From Rhodanobacter sp. (GTDB lineage: Bacteria; Pseudomonadota; Gammaproteobacteria; Xanthomonadales; Rhodanobacteraceae), in the NCBI GenBank assembly GCA_004298045.1, contig SCRM01000005.1:225126-289125 (forward strand): a stretch of 64,000 bases of DNA, given 5' to 3'. Under the pieces are notes generated by a model. That model had not been told where the DNA came from and did no database searches. It saw only the letters and a program-made list of their open reading frames with translations. How positions within the stretch are numbered: the stretch's first letter is position 1; each line of letters begins with the position of its first letter. Both the position numbers and the translations under genes were made by a program. This document shows, piece by piece, positions 51,651-63,817 of the stretch.

Positions 51651-52961
51651 ATGGCAGTCGGACCCGCTCCCAAAGAATTCCAGGTTGTCTACACCACGCT
51701 GCACTTCGATACGCCGTGGGCGATGGCAAGCTACGAGCAAGTCGGTGGCTACGAGGCATGGCGCAAGATCCTCGCCGAAAAGCCCGACCCGGCGACGCTG
51801 ATCGAAGAGCTGAAAAAATCCAGCCTGCGCGGCCGCGGCGGCGCCGGCTTCCCGACCGGCCTGAAGTGGTCCTTCATGCCCAAGGGCGACATGCAGAAGT
51901 ACATCCTGTGCAACTCGGACGAGTCCGAGCCGGGCACCTGCAAGGATCGCGACATCCTGCGCTACAACCCGCATGCGGTGATCGAAGGCCTGGCCATTGC
52001 CTGCTATTGCACTGGTTCCACGGTGGCCTACAACTACCTGCGCGGCGAGTTCCATCACGAGCCGTACGAACACTTCGAGGCGGCGCTGAAAGAGGCGTAC
52101 GCCGCAGGGCTGCTGGGCAAGAACATCCAGGGCAGCGGCATCACCGCCGACGTCTACGCCGCGCTGGGCGCCGGCGCCTACATCTGCGGCGAAGAAACCG
52201 CGCTGATGGAGTCGCTCGAAGGCAAGAAGGGCTGGCCGCGGTTCAAGCCGCCATTCCCGGCCAACCATGGCCTGTACGGCAAGCCGACCACGATCAACAA
52301 CACCGAAACCTATGCCTCGGTGCCGGCGATCCTGCGGCATGGCGCCGATTGGTTCCTGAACATCGGCAAGCCGAACAACGGCGGCCCGAAAGTGTTTTCG
52401 GTGTCCGGCCACGTCAATCGCCCCGGCAACTACGAGATTCCGCTCGGCACGCCGTTTGCAGAACTCCTGGAAATGGCCGGTGGCGTACGCAAGGGCCACA
52501 AGCTCAAGGCCGTCATCCCCGGCGGCTCGTCGATGCCGGTGCTCAAAGCCGACAAGATGATGTCGATCACGATGGATTACGACGCGATCCGCGCGGCCGG
52601 GTCCGGCCTCGGCTCCGGTGCGGTGATCGTGATGGACGAAACCGTGTGCATGGTGCGCGCCTGCGAGCGCATCAGCCGGTTCTACCACATGGAATCCTGC
52701 GGCCAATGCACGCCGTGCCGCGAAGGCACCGGCTGGATGCGTCGCACCCTCGGCCGGATCGTCGCGGGCCAGGGCGTGATGGACGATTTGCATCGCCTGA
52801 AGGCCGTTGCCGGCCAGATCGAAGGCCATACCATCTGCGCCTTCGGCGAGGCTGCGGCGTGGCCGGTGCAGGCATTCCTGCGCAATTTCTGGGACGAGTT
52901 CGAGTACTACATTGAACATGGTCATTCCATCGTGGACGACCAGGTGGGAGTGACGGCATGA
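51651..52961 (+). CDS. nuoF: NADH-quinone oxidoreductase subunit F
   Basis: [37 protein letters not shown]. Confidence 0.99.
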   Translation: MAVGPAPKEFQVVYTTLHFDTPWAMASYEQVGGYEAWRKILAEKPDPATLIEELKKSSLRGRGGAGFPTGLKWSFMPKGDMQKYILCNSDESEPGTCKDRDILRYNPHAVIEGLAIACYCTGSTVAYNYLRGEFHHEPYEHFEAALKEAYAAGLLGKNIQGSGITADVYAALGAGAYICGEETALMESLEGKKGWPRFKPPFPANHGLYGKPTTINNTETYASVPAILRHGADWFLNIGKPNNGGPKVFSVSGHVNRPGNYEIPLGTPFAELLEMAGGVRKGHKLKAVIPGGSSMPVLKADKMMSITMDYDAIRAAGSGLGSGAVIVMDETVCMVRACERISRFYHMESCGQCTPCREGTGWMRRTLGRIVAGQGVMDDLHRLKAVAGQIEGHTICAFGEAAAWPVQAFLRNFWDEFEYYIEHGHSIVDDQVGVTA

Positions 52962-55282
52962 GTGCACAGCCGACCCAAGCTGCGCCAAACCTCGTCACCA
53001 TCGAGGTCGACGGCAAATCGCTGCAGGTGCCGAAAGGCTCGATGATCATCCAGGCCACGGACAAGGCCGGCATCCCGATTCCGCGTTTCTGCTATCACCG
53101 CAAGCTGCCGATCGCGGCGAGCTGCCGCCAGTGCCTGGTCGAGGTGGAAATGGGCGGCCGGCCGATGCCCAAGCCGCAGCCGGCCTGCGCCACCCCGGTG
53201 GCCGACGGCATGAAGGTCAAGACGCGCTCCGACCTTGCCTTGCATGCGCAGCGCAACACGCTGGAATTCCTGCTCATCAACCACCCGATGGATTGCCCGA
53301 TCTGCGATCAGGGCGGCGAGTGCGAGTTGCAGGACATGGCGCTCGGTTTCGGTCGCAGCGTATCGCGCTTCACCGAGCGCAAGCGCACCATCGCCGACGA
53401 GAACATCGGGCCGCTGGTTGCGACCGAGATGACGCGCTGCATCCACTGCACGCGTTGCGTGCGGTTCCTGGCCGACATCGGCGGTGGCTACGAGTTTGGC
53501 AGCATGGATCGCGGCGACCGCCACGTCATCGGCACCTACATCGGCCGCAACGTGGACAGCGAGCTGTCGGGCAACATCATCGACCTGTGCCCGGTCGGCG
53601 CGCTCACCAACAAGCCGTTCCAGTTCCGCGCCCGTGCGTGGGAGCTGCTCGCGCGCGCTTCCATTGCCTACCACGATGCGCTCGGCTCCAACCTGTGGCT
53701 GCACACCCGCCGCGGACAGGTGCTGCGTACCGTGCCGCGCGACAACGAGGCGATCAACGAGTGCTGGCTGTCCGATCGCGACCGCTACAGTTGTGAAGGC
53801 CTGTATGTCGAAGACCGGTTGCAACGGCCGGAAGTGAAGCGGGATGGCAAATGGCAGGTCACCACCTGGGAAGACGCGCTGGCGGTAGCTGCCGAGGCGT
53901 TGAAGAGCGTCGCGGGTGACGACCTTGGCGTACTCGTGCATCCGGCCACGACGAATGAAGAGGGCGACCTCCTCATGCGTCTGACGCAGGGCCTTGGCAC
54001 GCCGCACGTCGATCATCGCCTGCGCCAGCTGGATTTCGCCGACAATGCGGTGGCGCGCCGGTTTGGCACGCTGGTCGAGCAGGTGCAGGAGGCCAAGGCG
54101 GTGCTGCTGGTCGGCTCCGATTTGCGCTATGAGCTGCCGCTCTTGAGTCACCGTGTGCGCCAGGCGACCAAGCAGGGCGCCAAGGTGTTTGCGGTCAATC
54201 CGGCCAGCTTCAACTTCAATTACGAGCTTGCCGTCTCCAAGGTGGTGCCGCCGCAGGCGTTGGTGGCAGCACTGCTGGCCGTTGCCCGCGCCGCGGTGGC
54301 CGAAGGCGCCGTCGCGCCGGCCACCTTGGCCGCTGCCATCCAGGCCGCCGCCAGCGAAGAAGGCGATCACGCCATCGTCGCCGCACTCAAGGCCGGCAAG
54401 GGGGTGGTGATCGTCGGCGAGGCCGCGGTGAACCACCCCGAGGCGTCGTGGCTGCGCGCACTGGCACGCTTCATTGCCGAAGCAACCGGCGCCGGCTACG
54501 ACGAGCTGCCGACCGGGGCCAACGCGATCGGCCTGGGCGACATCGGCGTGGTGCCGGGCAAGGGCGGCCTGAACGCGCGCTCGATGCTGGCACAGCCGCG
54601 CAAGGCCTACCTTTTGTACGGCGTTGAGCCACCGCACGACTTTGCCGACGGTACGCAGGTGCTGTCCGCACTGCGCGGTGCACAGCAGGTGGTGGCGTTC
54701 ACCGCCTACGCCAGCGCAGCGCTGCGCGAAACCGCCAACGTGCTGTTGCCGATCGCGCTGCTGCCGGAAACCGACGGCACGCTGGTGAATGTCGATGGCA
54801 ACGCGCAGCGCGTGGTCACCGGCGCTGGCGCACCGGGCGACGCGCGGCCGGGCTGGAAGGTGCTGCGCGCCCTGGGCGGGCAGATGCAGTTTGCCGGCTT
54901 CGAGTTCGACGACATCGCCGGCCTGCGCGAAGGCATCGTGCAGCGCGGCGCGCAGCCGGACACGGCACTTGCCACGCGCCAGCCGATGGGCGCGCTGACC
55001 CGGCTGGCCACCTGGCCGATCTATCGCATCGACGCCGTGGTGCGCCGTTCCAAGCCGCTCAATGCGCACTCGCTCAACCGTGCGCCGGCTGTGCGCCTGA
55101 GTGTGGCCGAGGCGGCGCGCCAAGGCGTGGCGGAAGGCGCCAGCGTGCGTGTTGGCGACGTGACGCTGCCGGTGGTCGTCGATGCCAATGTGCCTGACGG
55201 CACGGCATGGATCGAGGCCGCGCAGGAACTCACTGCAACCCTGCCGCCGTATGGCGCACCCCTCACCTTGAGCAAGGTCTGA
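52958..55282 (+). CDS. nuoG: NADH-quinone oxidoreductase subunit G
   Basis: [40 protein letters not shown]; molybdopterin oxidoreductase region. Confidence 0.98.
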   Translation: MSAQPTQAAPNLVTIEVDGKSLQVPKGSMIIQATDKAGIPIPRFCYHRKLPIAASCRQCLVEVEMGGRPMPKPQPACATPVADGMKVKTRSDLALHAQRNTLEFLLINHPMDCPICDQGGECELQDMALGFGRSVSRFTERKRTIADENIGPLVATEMTRCIHCTRCVRFLADIGGGYEFGSMDRGDRHVIGTYIGRNVDSELSGNIIDLCPVGALTNKPFQFRARAWELLARASIAYHDALGSNLWLHTRRGQVLRTVPRDNEAINECWLSDRDRYSCEGLYVEDRLQRPEVKRDGKWQVTTWEDALAVAAEALKSVAGDDLGVLVHPATTNEEGDLLMRLTQGLGTPHVDHRLRQLDFADNAVARRFGTLVEQVQEAKAVLLVGSDLRYELPLLSHRVRQATKQGAKVFAVNPASFNFNYELAVSKVVPPQALVAALLAVARAAVAEGAVAPATLAAAIQAAASEEGDHAIVAALKAGKGVVIVGEAAVNHPEASWLRALARFIAEATGAGYDELPTGANAIGLGDIGVVPGKGGLNARSMLAQPRKAYLLYGVEPPHDFADGTQVLSALRGAQQVVAFTAYASAALRETANVLLPIALLPETDGTLVNVDGNAQRVVTGAGAPGDARPGWKVLRALGGQMQFAGFEFDDIAGLREGIVQRGAQPDTALATRQPMGALTRLATWPIYRIDAVVRRSKPLNAHSLNRAPAVRLSVAEAARQGVAEGASVRVGDVTLPVVVDANVPDGTAWIEAAQELTATLPPYGAPLTLSKV

Positions 55283-55285
55283 TCC

Positions 55286-56302
55286 ATGGGCGAGCAATTG
55301 TTCGACCACCTCCTGATGCCGGTCGTCTACATCCTGTGCATCGTGGTGCCGCTGATCATTGCGGTGGCCATGTACGTGTACTGGGAGCGCAAGGTCGTCG
55401 GCTGGATGCACGTGCGCCTGGGGCCAAACCAGGTCGGCCCATTGGGGTTGTTCCAGGCGTTTGCCGACGTCGCCAAGCTGCTGATCAAGGAAGTGATCCT
55501 GCCGACGCGCGCCAGCCGCGCGTTGTACTACCTGGCGCCGATGCTGGCGCTGGTGCCGGCACTGGCGGCGTGGGCAGTGGTGCCGTTCGGGGCCAAGATG
55601 GTGGTCTCCAATGCCAACGCCGGCGTGCTGTACCTCCTCGGCATGACCTCGCTGGGCGTGTACGGCATCATCCTCGCGGGCTGGGCTTCCAACTCGCGGT
55701 ATGCACTGCTCGGCGCGATGCGCTCGGCGGCACAGGTGATTTCGTACGAGCTCTCGATCGGCCTGTGCATGGTGAGCGTGCTGGTGCTGGCCGGCTCGCT
55801 CAATTTCACCGACATCGTGAATGCGCAGGGCGGCACGAAAGGCATCTTCGACTGGTTCATGTGGCCGCTGCTGCCGATCATGGTGGTGTATTTCGTGTCC
55901 GGCGTGGCGGAAACCAACCGCCTGCCGTTCGACATGGCCGAGGGCGAATCCGAAATCGTGGCGGGTTTCCACGTCGAGTATTCGGGTTCCGCCTTTGCCA
56001 TTTTCTTCCTCGCCGAATACGCCAACATGATCCTGGTCAGCTTCCTCGCCTCGATCATGTTCATGGGCGGCTGGTTCAGCCCGTTCCCGACGAGTTGGGG
56101 TTGGCTCGGGCAGGCGAGCTTCTGGTGGCTGTTTGCGAAGGCGTTCGCGTTTGCCTTCCTGTTCCTGTGGTTCCGTGCCACGTTCCCGCGCTACCGCTAT
56201 GACCAGATCATGCGGTTGGGCTGGAAGGTGTTCATCCCGATCGGACTGGTCTGGGTGGTGGTGGCCGGCTTCATGAAGTTTTACGGCGTCGCGGGGGTCT
56301 GA
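55286..56302 (+). CDS. nuoH: NADH-quinone oxidoreductase subunit H
   Basis: [42 protein letters not shown]. Confidence 0.99.
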   Translation: MGEQLFDHLLMPVVYILCIVVPLIIAVAMYVYWERKVVGWMHVRLGPNQVGPLGLFQAFADVAKLLIKEVILPTRASRALYYLAPMLALVPALAAWAVVPFGAKMVVSNANAGVLYLLGMTSLGVYGIILAGWASNSRYALLGAMRSAAQVISYELSIGLCMVSVLVLAGSLNFTDIVNAQGGTKGIFDWFMWPLLPIMVVYFVSGVAETNRLPFDMAEGESEIVAGFHVEYSGSAFAIFFLAEYANMILVSFLASIMFMGGWFSPFPTSWGWLGQASFWWLFAKAFAFAFLFLWFRATFPRYRYDQIMRLGWKVFIPIGLVWVVVAGFMKFYGVAGV

Positions 56303-56308
56303 CAAACC

Positions 56309-56800
56309 ATGAAAAGTGCAATCCGCTTTTTCAAGAGCCTGCTGCTGATCGAGTTGTTGCAGGGCATGGCGGTGACTTGGCGTTACATGCTTGGACCGAA
56401 GTACACGATGCGCTATCCGATGGAGCACATCCCCAAGTCCAATCGGTTCCGCGGGCTGCACGCGTTGCGCCGTTACGAGAATGGCGAGGAGCGCTGCATC
56501 GCCTGCAAGCTGTGCGAGGCGGTATGCCCGGCGCTGGCAATCACGATCGATTCGGCACCGCGCGAGAGCGACGGCCAGCGACGCACCACGCGTTACGACA
56601 TCGACTTGTTCAAGTGCATCTTCTGCGGCTTTTGTGAAGAGAGCTGCCCGGTGGATTCGATCGTCGAGACCCATATCCACGAGTACCACTTCGAGCATCG
56701 TGGCGAGAACGTGGTGACCAAGCCGCAACTGCTCGCGATCGGTGACCGGTTTGAAAAGGACATCGCCGCGGCCCGTGCGCAAGACGCGCCGTATCGTTGA
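56309..56800 (+). CDS. nuoI: NADH-quinone oxidoreductase subunit I
   Basis: Two 4Fe-4S motifs [12 protein letters not shown] and [12 protein letters not shown]. Confidence 0.99.
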   Translation: MKSAIRFFKSLLLIELLQGMAVTWRYMLGPKYTMRYPMEHIPKSNRFRGLHALRRYENGEERCIACKLCEAVCPALAITIDSAPRESDGQRRTTRYDIDLFKCIFCGFCEESCPVDSIVETHIHEYHFEHRGENVVTKPQLLAIGDRFEKDIAAARAQDAPYR

Positions 56801-56809
56801 GACCCACCG

Positions 56810-57466
56810 ATGATTGATCCCAATTTTTTTCAACTCATTTGTTTCTACGCGTTTGGCGCGATCACCGTAGGCGCCGCGATCGCGGTCATCAGCCTGCGCA
56901 ATACCGTGCATGCGGTGTTGTCGCTGGTGCTGACGTTTTTCAGCACGGCGTGCATCTGGATGCTGGCCGAGGCCGAGTTTCTCGCCGTGGCGCTGATCGT
57001 GGTCTACGTCGGCGCGGTGATGGTGCTGTTCCTGTTCGTGGTGATGATGCTCGACATCGACCAGGTCAAGATCCGCGAAGGCTTTGTGCGGTTCCTGCCG
57101 GTGGGCCTGGTCGTGGCGGTGGTGATGTTGGTGGAGATGCTGGCGCTGATCGGCGTGCGTGCGATGCACGCGCAGACGCTGGGGGTGAATCCGGCAACGG
57201 TCGCCGGGCAATCGAACACCGCCTGGCTCGGCACTGCGCTTTACACCCATTACCTGTTGCCGTTTGAAGTGGCGGCATTGATCCTGACCGTCGGCGTGGT
57301 GGCGGCAGTGGCGCTGACCTTGCGCCAACGCAGCGGTTCGAAGCGGCAAATGGCGGCTGAGCAGGTGGCGGTCGATCCGCGCGCCCGCGTGCGGCTGGTG
57401 AAGATGGATGCGGTGCGCCCGCCCGTGGCGGAGCCGCCGGCGGCATCCGAGGAGCCCAAAGCATGA
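56810..57466 (+). CDS. nuoJ: NADH-quinone oxidoreductase subunit J
   Basis: [51 protein letters not shown]. Confidence 0.98.
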   Translation: MIDPNFFQLICFYAFGAITVGAAIAVISLRNTVHAVLSLVLTFFSTACIWMLAEAEFLAVALIVVYVGAVMVLFLFVVMMLDIDQVKIREGFVRFLPVGLVVAVVMLVEMLALIGVRAMHAQTLGVNPATVAGQSNTAWLGTALYTHYLLPFEVAALILTVGVVAAVALTLRQRSGSKRQMAAEQVAVDPRARVRLVKMDAVRPPVAEPPAASEEPKA

Positions 57467-57768
57467 TTACCCTGGCCCATTTCATCGTGCTCGGCGCGAT
57501 CCTGTTCTGCATCGCGGTCGCCGGGCTGTTCATCAACCGCAAGAACGTCATCGTGCTGCTGATGTCGATCGAGCTGCTGCTGCTCGCGGTCAACATCAAT
57601 TTTGTCGCGTTCTCCCGCTTCGGCCACGACGTGGCCGGGCAGGTGTTCGTGTTTTTCATCCTCACCGTCGCCGCGGCGGAGTCCGCGATCGGCCTGGCGA
57701 TCCTGGTGCTGCTGTTCCGCAACCGCAGCACGGTCAATGTCGCCGAAATCGACAGCATGAAGGGCTGA
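57463..57768 (+). CDS. nuoK: NADH-quinone oxidoreductase subunit K
   Basis: [33 protein letters not shown]. Confidence 0.98.
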   Translation: MITLAHFIVLGAILFCIAVAGLFINRKNVIVLLMSIELLLLAVNINFVAFSRFGHDVAGQVFVFFILTVAAAESAIGLAILVLLFRNRSTVNVAEIDSMKG

Positions 57769-57772
57769 ACAC

Positions 57773-59809
57773 ATGGTGCTTTCCACCTCCATCCTGTTGA
57801 TCATCGCGCTGGCACCACTCGCTGGCTGCCTGATTGCCGGCCTGCTGCGCCATCAGGTCGGGCGCGTGGGCTCGCACACGGTGACCATCGCCGGCCTGGC
57901 GCTGTCGACCGCGCTGTCGTTCTACGTGCTCTACCAGCTGGTGTGGGGGGGCGCCCAGGCGTACGACGAAAACATCTACACCTGGTTCCAGGTCGGGCAC
58001 ATCAACGCCAGCTTCGGCTTCATGATCGACCGCCTGTCCGCGCTGATGATGGCGGTGGTGAGCTTCGTTTCGCTCCTGGTGCACATCTACACCATCGGCT
58101 ACATGGCCGAGGACCCCGGCTACCAGCGCTTCTTCAGCTACATCTCGTTGTTCACCTTCTCGATGCTGATCCTGGTGATGGCGAACAACTTCTTCCAGTT
58201 GTTCGTCGGCTGGGAGCTGGTGGGCCTGGTGTCGTATCTGCTGATCGGCTTCTGGTTCAAGAAACCGACCGCGATCTTCGCCAACCTCAAGGCGTTCCTG
58301 GTCAACCGCGTCGGCGACTGGGGCTTCATCCTCGGGATTGCCGCGGTGCTGTACTTCCTCGGCACGCTGGATTACGCCACCGCGTTTGCCGGTGCCTCCA
58401 CGCTGCCCGGCAAGACCCTGGCGATCACCGCCAACACGCACTGGGATGCGGCGACGGTGATCTGCATCCTGTTGTTCGTCGGCGCGATGGGCAAGAGCGC
58501 GCAGGTGCCGTTGCACGTGTGGCTGCCCGATTCGATGGAAGGTCCGACCCCGATCTCGGCGCTGATCCACGCGGCCACGATGGTCACCGCCGGCATCTTC
58601 ATGGTGGCGCGCATGTCGCCGCTGTTCGAGCTGTCGTCCACGGCACTGAGCTTCGTGATGGTGATCGGCGCGACCGGCGCCTTGTTCACCGGTTTGATCG
58701 GCGTGGTGCACAACGACATCAAGCGCGTGATCGCGTATTCCACGCTGTCGCAGCTGGGCTACATGACGGTGGCGCTCGGCGTGTCGATGTATGCCGGCGC
58801 GGTGTTCCATCTGATGACGCATGCGTTCTTCAAGGCGCTGCTGTTCCTCGGTTCGGGCTCGGTCATCATGGCCATGCACCACAACCAGGACATGCGCTAC
58901 ATGGGCGGCCTGCGCAAGTACATGCCGATCACCTGGCTGACGATGTGGGCTGGCTCGCTGGCGCTGGTGGCGTTCCCGTTCACCTCGGGCTTCTACTCGA
59001 AGGATCTCATCATCGAGACCGTCGGCGAGTCGCATCGCTGGGGCGCGAACTACGCGTATTTCTGCGTGTATCTCGGCGTGTTCGTCACCTCGCTGTACAC
59101 CTTCCGCATGATGTACCTGACGTTCCACGGCAAGGAGCGCTTCAGCGTCGATCATCATCTCGACCCGCATGACGAGCATGCCGCGCACCATCACCCGGAA
59201 GTGCTGCCGCACGCGCCGAAAGAGTCGCCGCTGGTGGTGACGATCCCGCTGATCCTCTTGGCGATTCCGTCGATCGTGATCGGCTACTTCACGGTCAAGC
59301 CATTGCTGTTCGGCAACTGGTTTGGCAATTCGATCTACGTCGACCCGGCAAACAATCCGATGGCGGAAATCGCCGAGCACTTCACCAATGCGGCCGCGAT
59401 GGGGCTGCACGGTATTTCGCTCCTCGGGCCGTTTGGCCTGGTGGTGCTGGCGTTCGTCATCCAGACCTATATCTACCTGTTCAACCCGGTGGTGGCGGAT
59501 CGCATCAAGCGCCTGCTCAAGCCGTTGTGGGTGGTGCTCGATCGCAAATACTGGATGGACGACATCCAGTACGGGTTGTTCGCCTCGGGTGGTCGCTGGC
59601 TGAGCCACGTGTTCCGGCGCGTCAGCGAGGGCATGATCATCGATGGCGCGATGGTGAACGGTACCGTGCATCGCACGCACGACATTGCCCGTGGCATGCG
59701 GCGGCTGCAGACCGGTTACCTCTACCAGTACGCGTTCGCGATGATCGTCGGCCTGATTCTGCTGCTCGGGGCGTATCTGCTGTTTGGCCCGATGCTGGCA
59801 GCGCAATAA
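57773..59809 (+). CDS. nuoL: NADH-quinone oxidoreductase subunit L
   Basis: WELVGLVSYLLIGFWFKKPTA; AQVPLHVWLPDSMEGPTPISALIHAATMVTAGIFMVAR. Confidence 0.99.
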   Translation: MVLSTSILLIIALAPLAGCLIAGLLRHQVGRVGSHTVTIAGLALSTALSFYVLYQLVWGGAQAYDENIYTWFQVGHINASFGFMIDRLSALMMAVVSFVSLLVHIYTIGYMAEDPGYQRFFSYISLFTFSMLILVMANNFFQLFVGWELVGLVSYLLIGFWFKKPTAIFANLKAFLVNRVGDWGFILGIAAVLYFLGTLDYATAFAGASTLPGKTLAITANTHWDAATVICILLFVGAMGKSAQVPLHVWLPDSMEGPTPISALIHAATMVTAGIFMVARMSPLFELSSTALSFVMVIGATGALFTGLIGVVHNDIKRVIAYSTLSQLGYMTVALGVSMYAGAVFHLMTHAFFKALLFLGSGSVIMAMHHNQDMRYMGGLRKYMPITWLTMWAGSLALVAFPFTSGFYSKDLIIETVGESHRWGANYAYFCVYLGVFVTSLYTFRMMYLTFHGKERFSVDHHLDPHDEHAAHHHPEVLPHAPKESPLVVTIPLILLAIPSIVIGYFTVKPLLFGNWFGNSIYVDPANNPMAEIAEHFTNAAAMGLHGISLLGPFGLVVLAFVIQTYIYLFNPVVADRIKRLLKPLWVVLDRKYWMDDIQYGLFASGGRWLSHVFRRVSEGMIIDGAMVNGTVHRTHDIARGMRRLQTGYLYQYAFAMIVGLILLLGAYLLFGPMLAAQ

Positions 59810-59824
59810 GGGAAGCAAGCAAAC

Positions 59825-61333
59825 ATGTTCAATCACTTGCTCAGCCTGCTCATCTGGCTGCCGCTCGCCGGCACCGTGCCGGTGCTCATGGCCGGATCGA
59901 GCCGACCGAACCTCGCCCGTTGGCTGGCACTGCTGTTCATGGTGCTGACCTTCGTCGCCAGCCTGTTCCTGCTGCCGCAGTACAACGCGGATCTGGGCGG
60001 CATGCAGCTGGTCGAGCACCACGCGTGGGCGAGCACGATCAATGTGCACTACAACCTCGCGGTGGACGGCATCTCGATCGCGCTGATCATCCTCACCACC
60101 ATCATCGGCGTGCTCGTCGTGGCCGGTGCGTGGGAGATCATCAAGACCAACACGCACCAGTACATGGCGGCGATGCTGGCACTGGAAAGCATGCTGATCG
60201 GCGTGTTCTGCGCGACCGACGCCTTGCTGTTCTACGTGTTCTTCGAAGCGATGCTGATCCCGATGTTCATCCTGATTGGCGTCTGGGGCGGCCCGCGGCG
60301 CGTGTACGCGACGCTGAAGTTTTTCATCTACACCTTCCTCGGCTCGATCTGCTTTTTGATCGGCATCCTGTACCTGTACAGCAAGGCCGGCACCTTCGAC
60401 CTGCACACGCTCGCCGCGCTGCCGCTGTCGATGACCGAGCAAAGCTGGTTGTTCGGCGCGTTCGTGCTCGCGTTCGCGATCAAGGTGCCGATGGTGCCGG
60501 TGCACACCTGGCTGCCGGACGCACACGTGGAGGCGCCGACCGGCGGCTCGGTGTACCTGGCGGCGGTGATGCTGAAGGTCGGCACCTACGGCATGCTGCG
60601 TTTCATCCTGCCGATCACGCCGGACGCGGGCATGCACTACATGTGGCTGATCGTGGTGCTGAGCCTCGTCGCGATCATCTACATCGGCTACGTGGCGCTG
60701 ACCCAGGAGGACATGAAGAAGCTGGTCGCGTATTCCTCGATCGCGCACATGGGTTTCGTCACCCTCGGCATGTTCATCGCCTTCGTGCTGGTGCGTGACC
60801 TGGGTAGCGTCGAGACCGCCCGCCTGGGCATGCAGGGTGCGGTGATCCAGATGATTTCGCACGGCTTCGTCTCCGGCGCGATGTTCACCTGCATCGGCAT
60901 CATGTACGACCAGTTGCACACCCGCATCATCAAGGAGTACGGCGGCCTGGTGAACGTGATGCCGTGGTTTGCGGTGTTCTACGTGCTGTTCGCGTTTTCC
61001 AACACCGGTCTGCCGGGCACCAGCGGTTTCGTCGGCGAGTTCATGGTGATCCTCGCCAGCTTCCACATGAGTGCGTGGGTGGCTTTCTTCGCGGCCTTCA
61101 CCCTGGTGATCGGTGCGGGCTACACCCTGTGGCTGGTCAAGCGCGTGATGTGGGGCCGCATCCACAACCCGCACGTGGCCCAGATGCGCGACATCAACAA
61201 GCGCGAGGCGTTCGTGCTGACCGTGTTTGCGCTGATGATCCTGTTCATCGGCATCTGGCCGCAACCGCTGGTGCACCTCACGGACAGTTCGGTGGCGCAG
61301 CTCGTGCAGCAGCTCGCCATTCACAAGCTTTGA
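59825..61333 (+). CDS. nuoM: NADH-quinone oxidoreductase subunit M
   Basis: YVFFEAMLIPMFILIGVWGG; VPMVPVHTWLPDAHVEAPTGGSVYLAAVMLKVGTYG. Confidence 0.99.
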   Translation: MFNHLLSLLIWLPLAGTVPVLMAGSSRPNLARWLALLFMVLTFVASLFLLPQYNADLGGMQLVEHHAWASTINVHYNLAVDGISIALIILTTIIGVLVVAGAWEIIKTNTHQYMAAMLALESMLIGVFCATDALLFYVFFEAMLIPMFILIGVWGGPRRVYATLKFFIYTFLGSICFLIGILYLYSKAGTFDLHTLAALPLSMTEQSWLFGAFVLAFAIKVPMVPVHTWLPDAHVEAPTGGSVYLAAVMLKVGTYGMLRFILPITPDAGMHYMWLIVVLSLVAIIYIGYVALTQEDMKKLVAYSSIAHMGFVTLGMFIAFVLVRDLGSVETARLGMQGAVIQMISHGFVSGAMFTCIGIMYDQLHTRIIKEYGGLVNVMPWFAVFYVLFAFSNTGLPGTSGFVGEFMVILASFHMSAWVAFFAAFTLVIGAGYTLWLVKRVMWGRIHNPHVAQMRDINKREAFVLTVFALMILFIGIWPQPLVHLTDSSVAQLVQQLAIHKL

Positions 61334-61345
61334 TCGGGATAGAAC

Positions 61346-62788
61346 ATGCCAACTATCAATGACATCCTGGTCCTGTTGCCGGAGTTTTATCTGGTGGCGG
61401 CCGCCTGCCTGCTGCTGCTGATGGATGCCTTCATCAAGCCGGAGCAGCGCGGCACCTTGCACTGGTGCTCGATCGTGGTGCTGCTGGTGGCGATCTATCT
61501 CGTGATTGCCGGCCAGCCGGACGTCACCGTCACCGCGTTCGGCAACATGTTCATCCGCGACCCGGCGTCCGAAATCATCAAGGTGTTCGTGCTGTTGTGC
61601 ACGGTGCTGGTGTTCATCTTTTCGCGTCCGTATCTCATCGACCGCAAGCGTTTCGTCGGCGAGTTCTACACGCTGATGATCTTTGCCGTGATCGGCGTGA
61701 TGTTGATGGTGTCGGCCGGCAACCTGGTGATGATCTACCTCGGGCTGGAGATGCTGACGCTGTCGTCCTACGCGCTGGTCGCGCTCAACCGCGACTCGCC
61801 GCTGTCGTCCGAAGCCGCGATCAAGTACTTCGTGCTCGGTGCGCTCACCTCGGGCATGCTGCTGTACGGCATGTCGATGGTGTACGGCGCGGCCGGCACG
61901 CTCGACCTCGCGCAATTGCACGAGGCGATCGCGCAGGGCACGGTGTCGCGGCTGATGGTGTTCGGCCTGATCTTCATGCTGGTCGGCATTGCCTTCGAGC
62001 TGGGCGCGGCGCCGTTCCACATGTGGATCCCGGATGTCTACCAGGGCGCCTCGACGCCGGTGACCACGTTCATCGCATCGGTGTCCAAGCTGGCAGCGTT
62101 CGGCCTGGCGTGGCGGCTGCTGGACACCGGCCTGGCCGGGTTGTCCAACTACTGGCAGCCGATGCTGGCGGTGATCTCGGTGCTGTCGATGGGTATCGGC
62201 AACCTGGTCGCGCTCGTGCAGACCAACATCAAGCGCATGCTCGCGTACTCGACCATCGCGCACATGGGCTTCCTGCTGATGGGCATCACCAACGCAACGC
62301 CGGGCGGTTACGCCAGCGCGATGTTCTACGCGATCTGCTATGCGCTGATGAGCACCGTCGCTTTCGGCGTGGTGCTGGCGATGGCGCGTGCGGGCTTCGA
62401 GTGCGAGGAAATCTCCGACCTCAAGGGCCTCAACGAGCGTTCGCCGTGGTTTGCTGGCATGATGGCGATCTCGATGTTCTCGCTGGCCGGCGTGCCGCCG
62501 CTGTTCGGCTTCTACGCGAAGTACCTGGTGCTGCAGGCAGCGATCAACGCCGGTTACTTGTGGCTGGCGATTTGCGGCATTGTGATGGCCATCATCGGTC
62601 TGTGGTACTACCTGCACGTCATCAAGGTGATGTACTTCGACCAGCCGGAAGAAGGCGGTGCCACGGTTTCCGCCTCCGACAGTTCGTTGCGCGTCGTACT
62701 CTCGCTCAACGGCCTCGCGCTGCTGGCGCTCGGCGTGTACTGGGGTCCGCTGCTGGGCTGGTGCCGGCGCTCGCTCGGCTTGAGCTGA
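61346..62788 (+). CDS. nuoN: NADH-quinone oxidoreductase subunit N
   Basis: YLGLEMLTLSSYALVALNRDSPLSSEAAIKYFVLGALTSGMLLYG; APFHMWIPDVYQGASTPVT. Confidence 0.99.
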   Translation: MPTINDILVLLPEFYLVAAACLLLLMDAFIKPEQRGTLHWCSIVVLLVAIYLVIAGQPDVTVTAFGNMFIRDPASEIIKVFVLLCTVLVFIFSRPYLIDRKRFVGEFYTLMIFAVIGVMLMVSAGNLVMIYLGLEMLTLSSYALVALNRDSPLSSEAAIKYFVLGALTSGMLLYGMSMVYGAAGTLDLAQLHEAIAQGTVSRLMVFGLIFMLVGIAFELGAAPFHMWIPDVYQGASTPVTTFIASVSKLAAFGLAWRLLDTGLAGLSNYWQPMLAVISVLSMGIGNLVALVQTNIKRMLAYSTIAHMGFLLMGITNATPGGYASAMFYAICYALMSTVAFGVVLAMARAGFECEEISDLKGLNERSPWFAGMMAISMFSLAGVPPLFGFYAKYLVLQAAINAGYLWLAICGIVMAIIGLWYYLHVIKVMYFDQPEEGGATVSASDSSLRVVLSLNGLALLALGVYWGPLLGWCRRSLGLS

Positions 62789-62815
62789 GGTAGCGCGAAG
62801 GCCGGCGCGGCAGGA

Positions 62816-63817
62816 TCAGCGCCGGCCAACGGCCAGCCAGAACGGCAGCTTGCCGCGGGTTGGCAACTGGGCAACGACCTGCAGCGTGCGGGCGTCGATC
62901 ACGGCGACCCGGTCGGTGGCAGTCACCCCGGCGTAGATCCAGTGCCCGTCCCGGCTCGCCCGCACGCCATGCGGACCCTGGCCGACATTGATGCGCCGGA
63001 TCACCTTGTACGTCTTCGGGTTGATCACGTCGACGAAGTGGTCGGCTACGGCGCCGGTGACAACGAGGCCACTGCCGGGGACGACGTCGATGCCGGCGTG
63101 TCCGAGACCGACGGGGATCACCGCGAGCACCTTGCGGGTGGCAAGGTCGACCGCGGCCACCTTGCCGACGAAGCCGCGAATCCACAGCGTCTTGCCGTCC
63201 GCCGAGAGCGCGAGGTTGTGCGGGTGGTCGAGGCCGGGCACCGGGAACGTGGCAGTCACGGTCTTCTTGCGCAGATCGATCACGGCGACCTTGCCTTCGC
63301 CCTGCAGCGTGACGTAGGCCAGCTTGCCGTCGGCGTTGAACAGCGCGTTGTGCGGGTTGTTGCCTACCGCGATAGTGGTGAGCGGCTTGCGCGCGACCAG
63401 ATCAAGCAAGGTGACCGCGCCGGCACCGGCGCCGATCGCCAGACCGGTGCGGCCGTCCGGGCTGATCGCGACGCCCTGCGGCGTGGCGCCGACGGAGAAG
63501 GTCGCGAGGCGCTTGCCGTCATGCGCGTCGATCAGCCAGGCCTTCGGCAGCGTCGCACTGCTCACCAGGAGATGGTTGCCATGCGGCCCCAGCGCGAGGT
63601 AATGCGCACCGGGGAGCGCGTCGAAGACCTGGCCGGTTTGCAGGTTTTCGACCGCGCTGCTGGCCTGCAACGCAATGTAGGTCGCGCCGGGAAGCTGCGG
63701 GTTTGGCGTTGCAGCCTGGCTGCTTCCAACCACCAGCGCCAGCAGGACGACGGTGATGAACAGCGGCCGGTGGCGTGGCGATCGCGTGGCCGCAGCAGCG
63801 GAGGTAACGTGGCGCAT
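62816..63817 (-). CDS. YncE/YVTN-repeat beta-propeller protein, secreted
   Basis: Signal peptide plus repeated blades (GATPQGVAISPDGRTGLAIG; HPHNLALSADGKTLWI; GPHGVRASRDGHWIYAG). Confidence 0.88.
   Translation of the reverse strand: MRHVTSAAAATRSPRHRPLFITVVLLALVVGSSQAATPNPQLPGATYIALQASSAVENLQTGQVFDALPGAHYLALGPHGNHLLVSSATLPKAWLIDAHDGKRLATFSVGATPQGVAISPDGRTGLAIGAGAGAVTLLDLVARKPLTTIAVGNNPHNALFNADGKLAYVTLQGEGKVAVIDLRKKTVTATFPVPGLDHPHNLALSADGKTLWIRGFVGKVAAVDLATRKVLAVIPVGLGHAGIDVVPGSGLVVTGAVADHFVDVINPKTYKVIRRINVGQGPHGVRASRDGHWIYAGVTATDRVAVIDARTLQVVAQLPTRGKLPFWLAVGRR

Noticed and set aside
57734-62617. 1627-aa ORF antisense to nuoL-nuoM-nuoN, and 1475-aa ORF at 52922-57349 antisense to nuoG-nuoJ
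   Set aside because: Low-complexity His/Arg/Gln/Asp-rich translations typical of antisense frames in high-GC genes; the sense strand encodes unmistakable complex I subunits.
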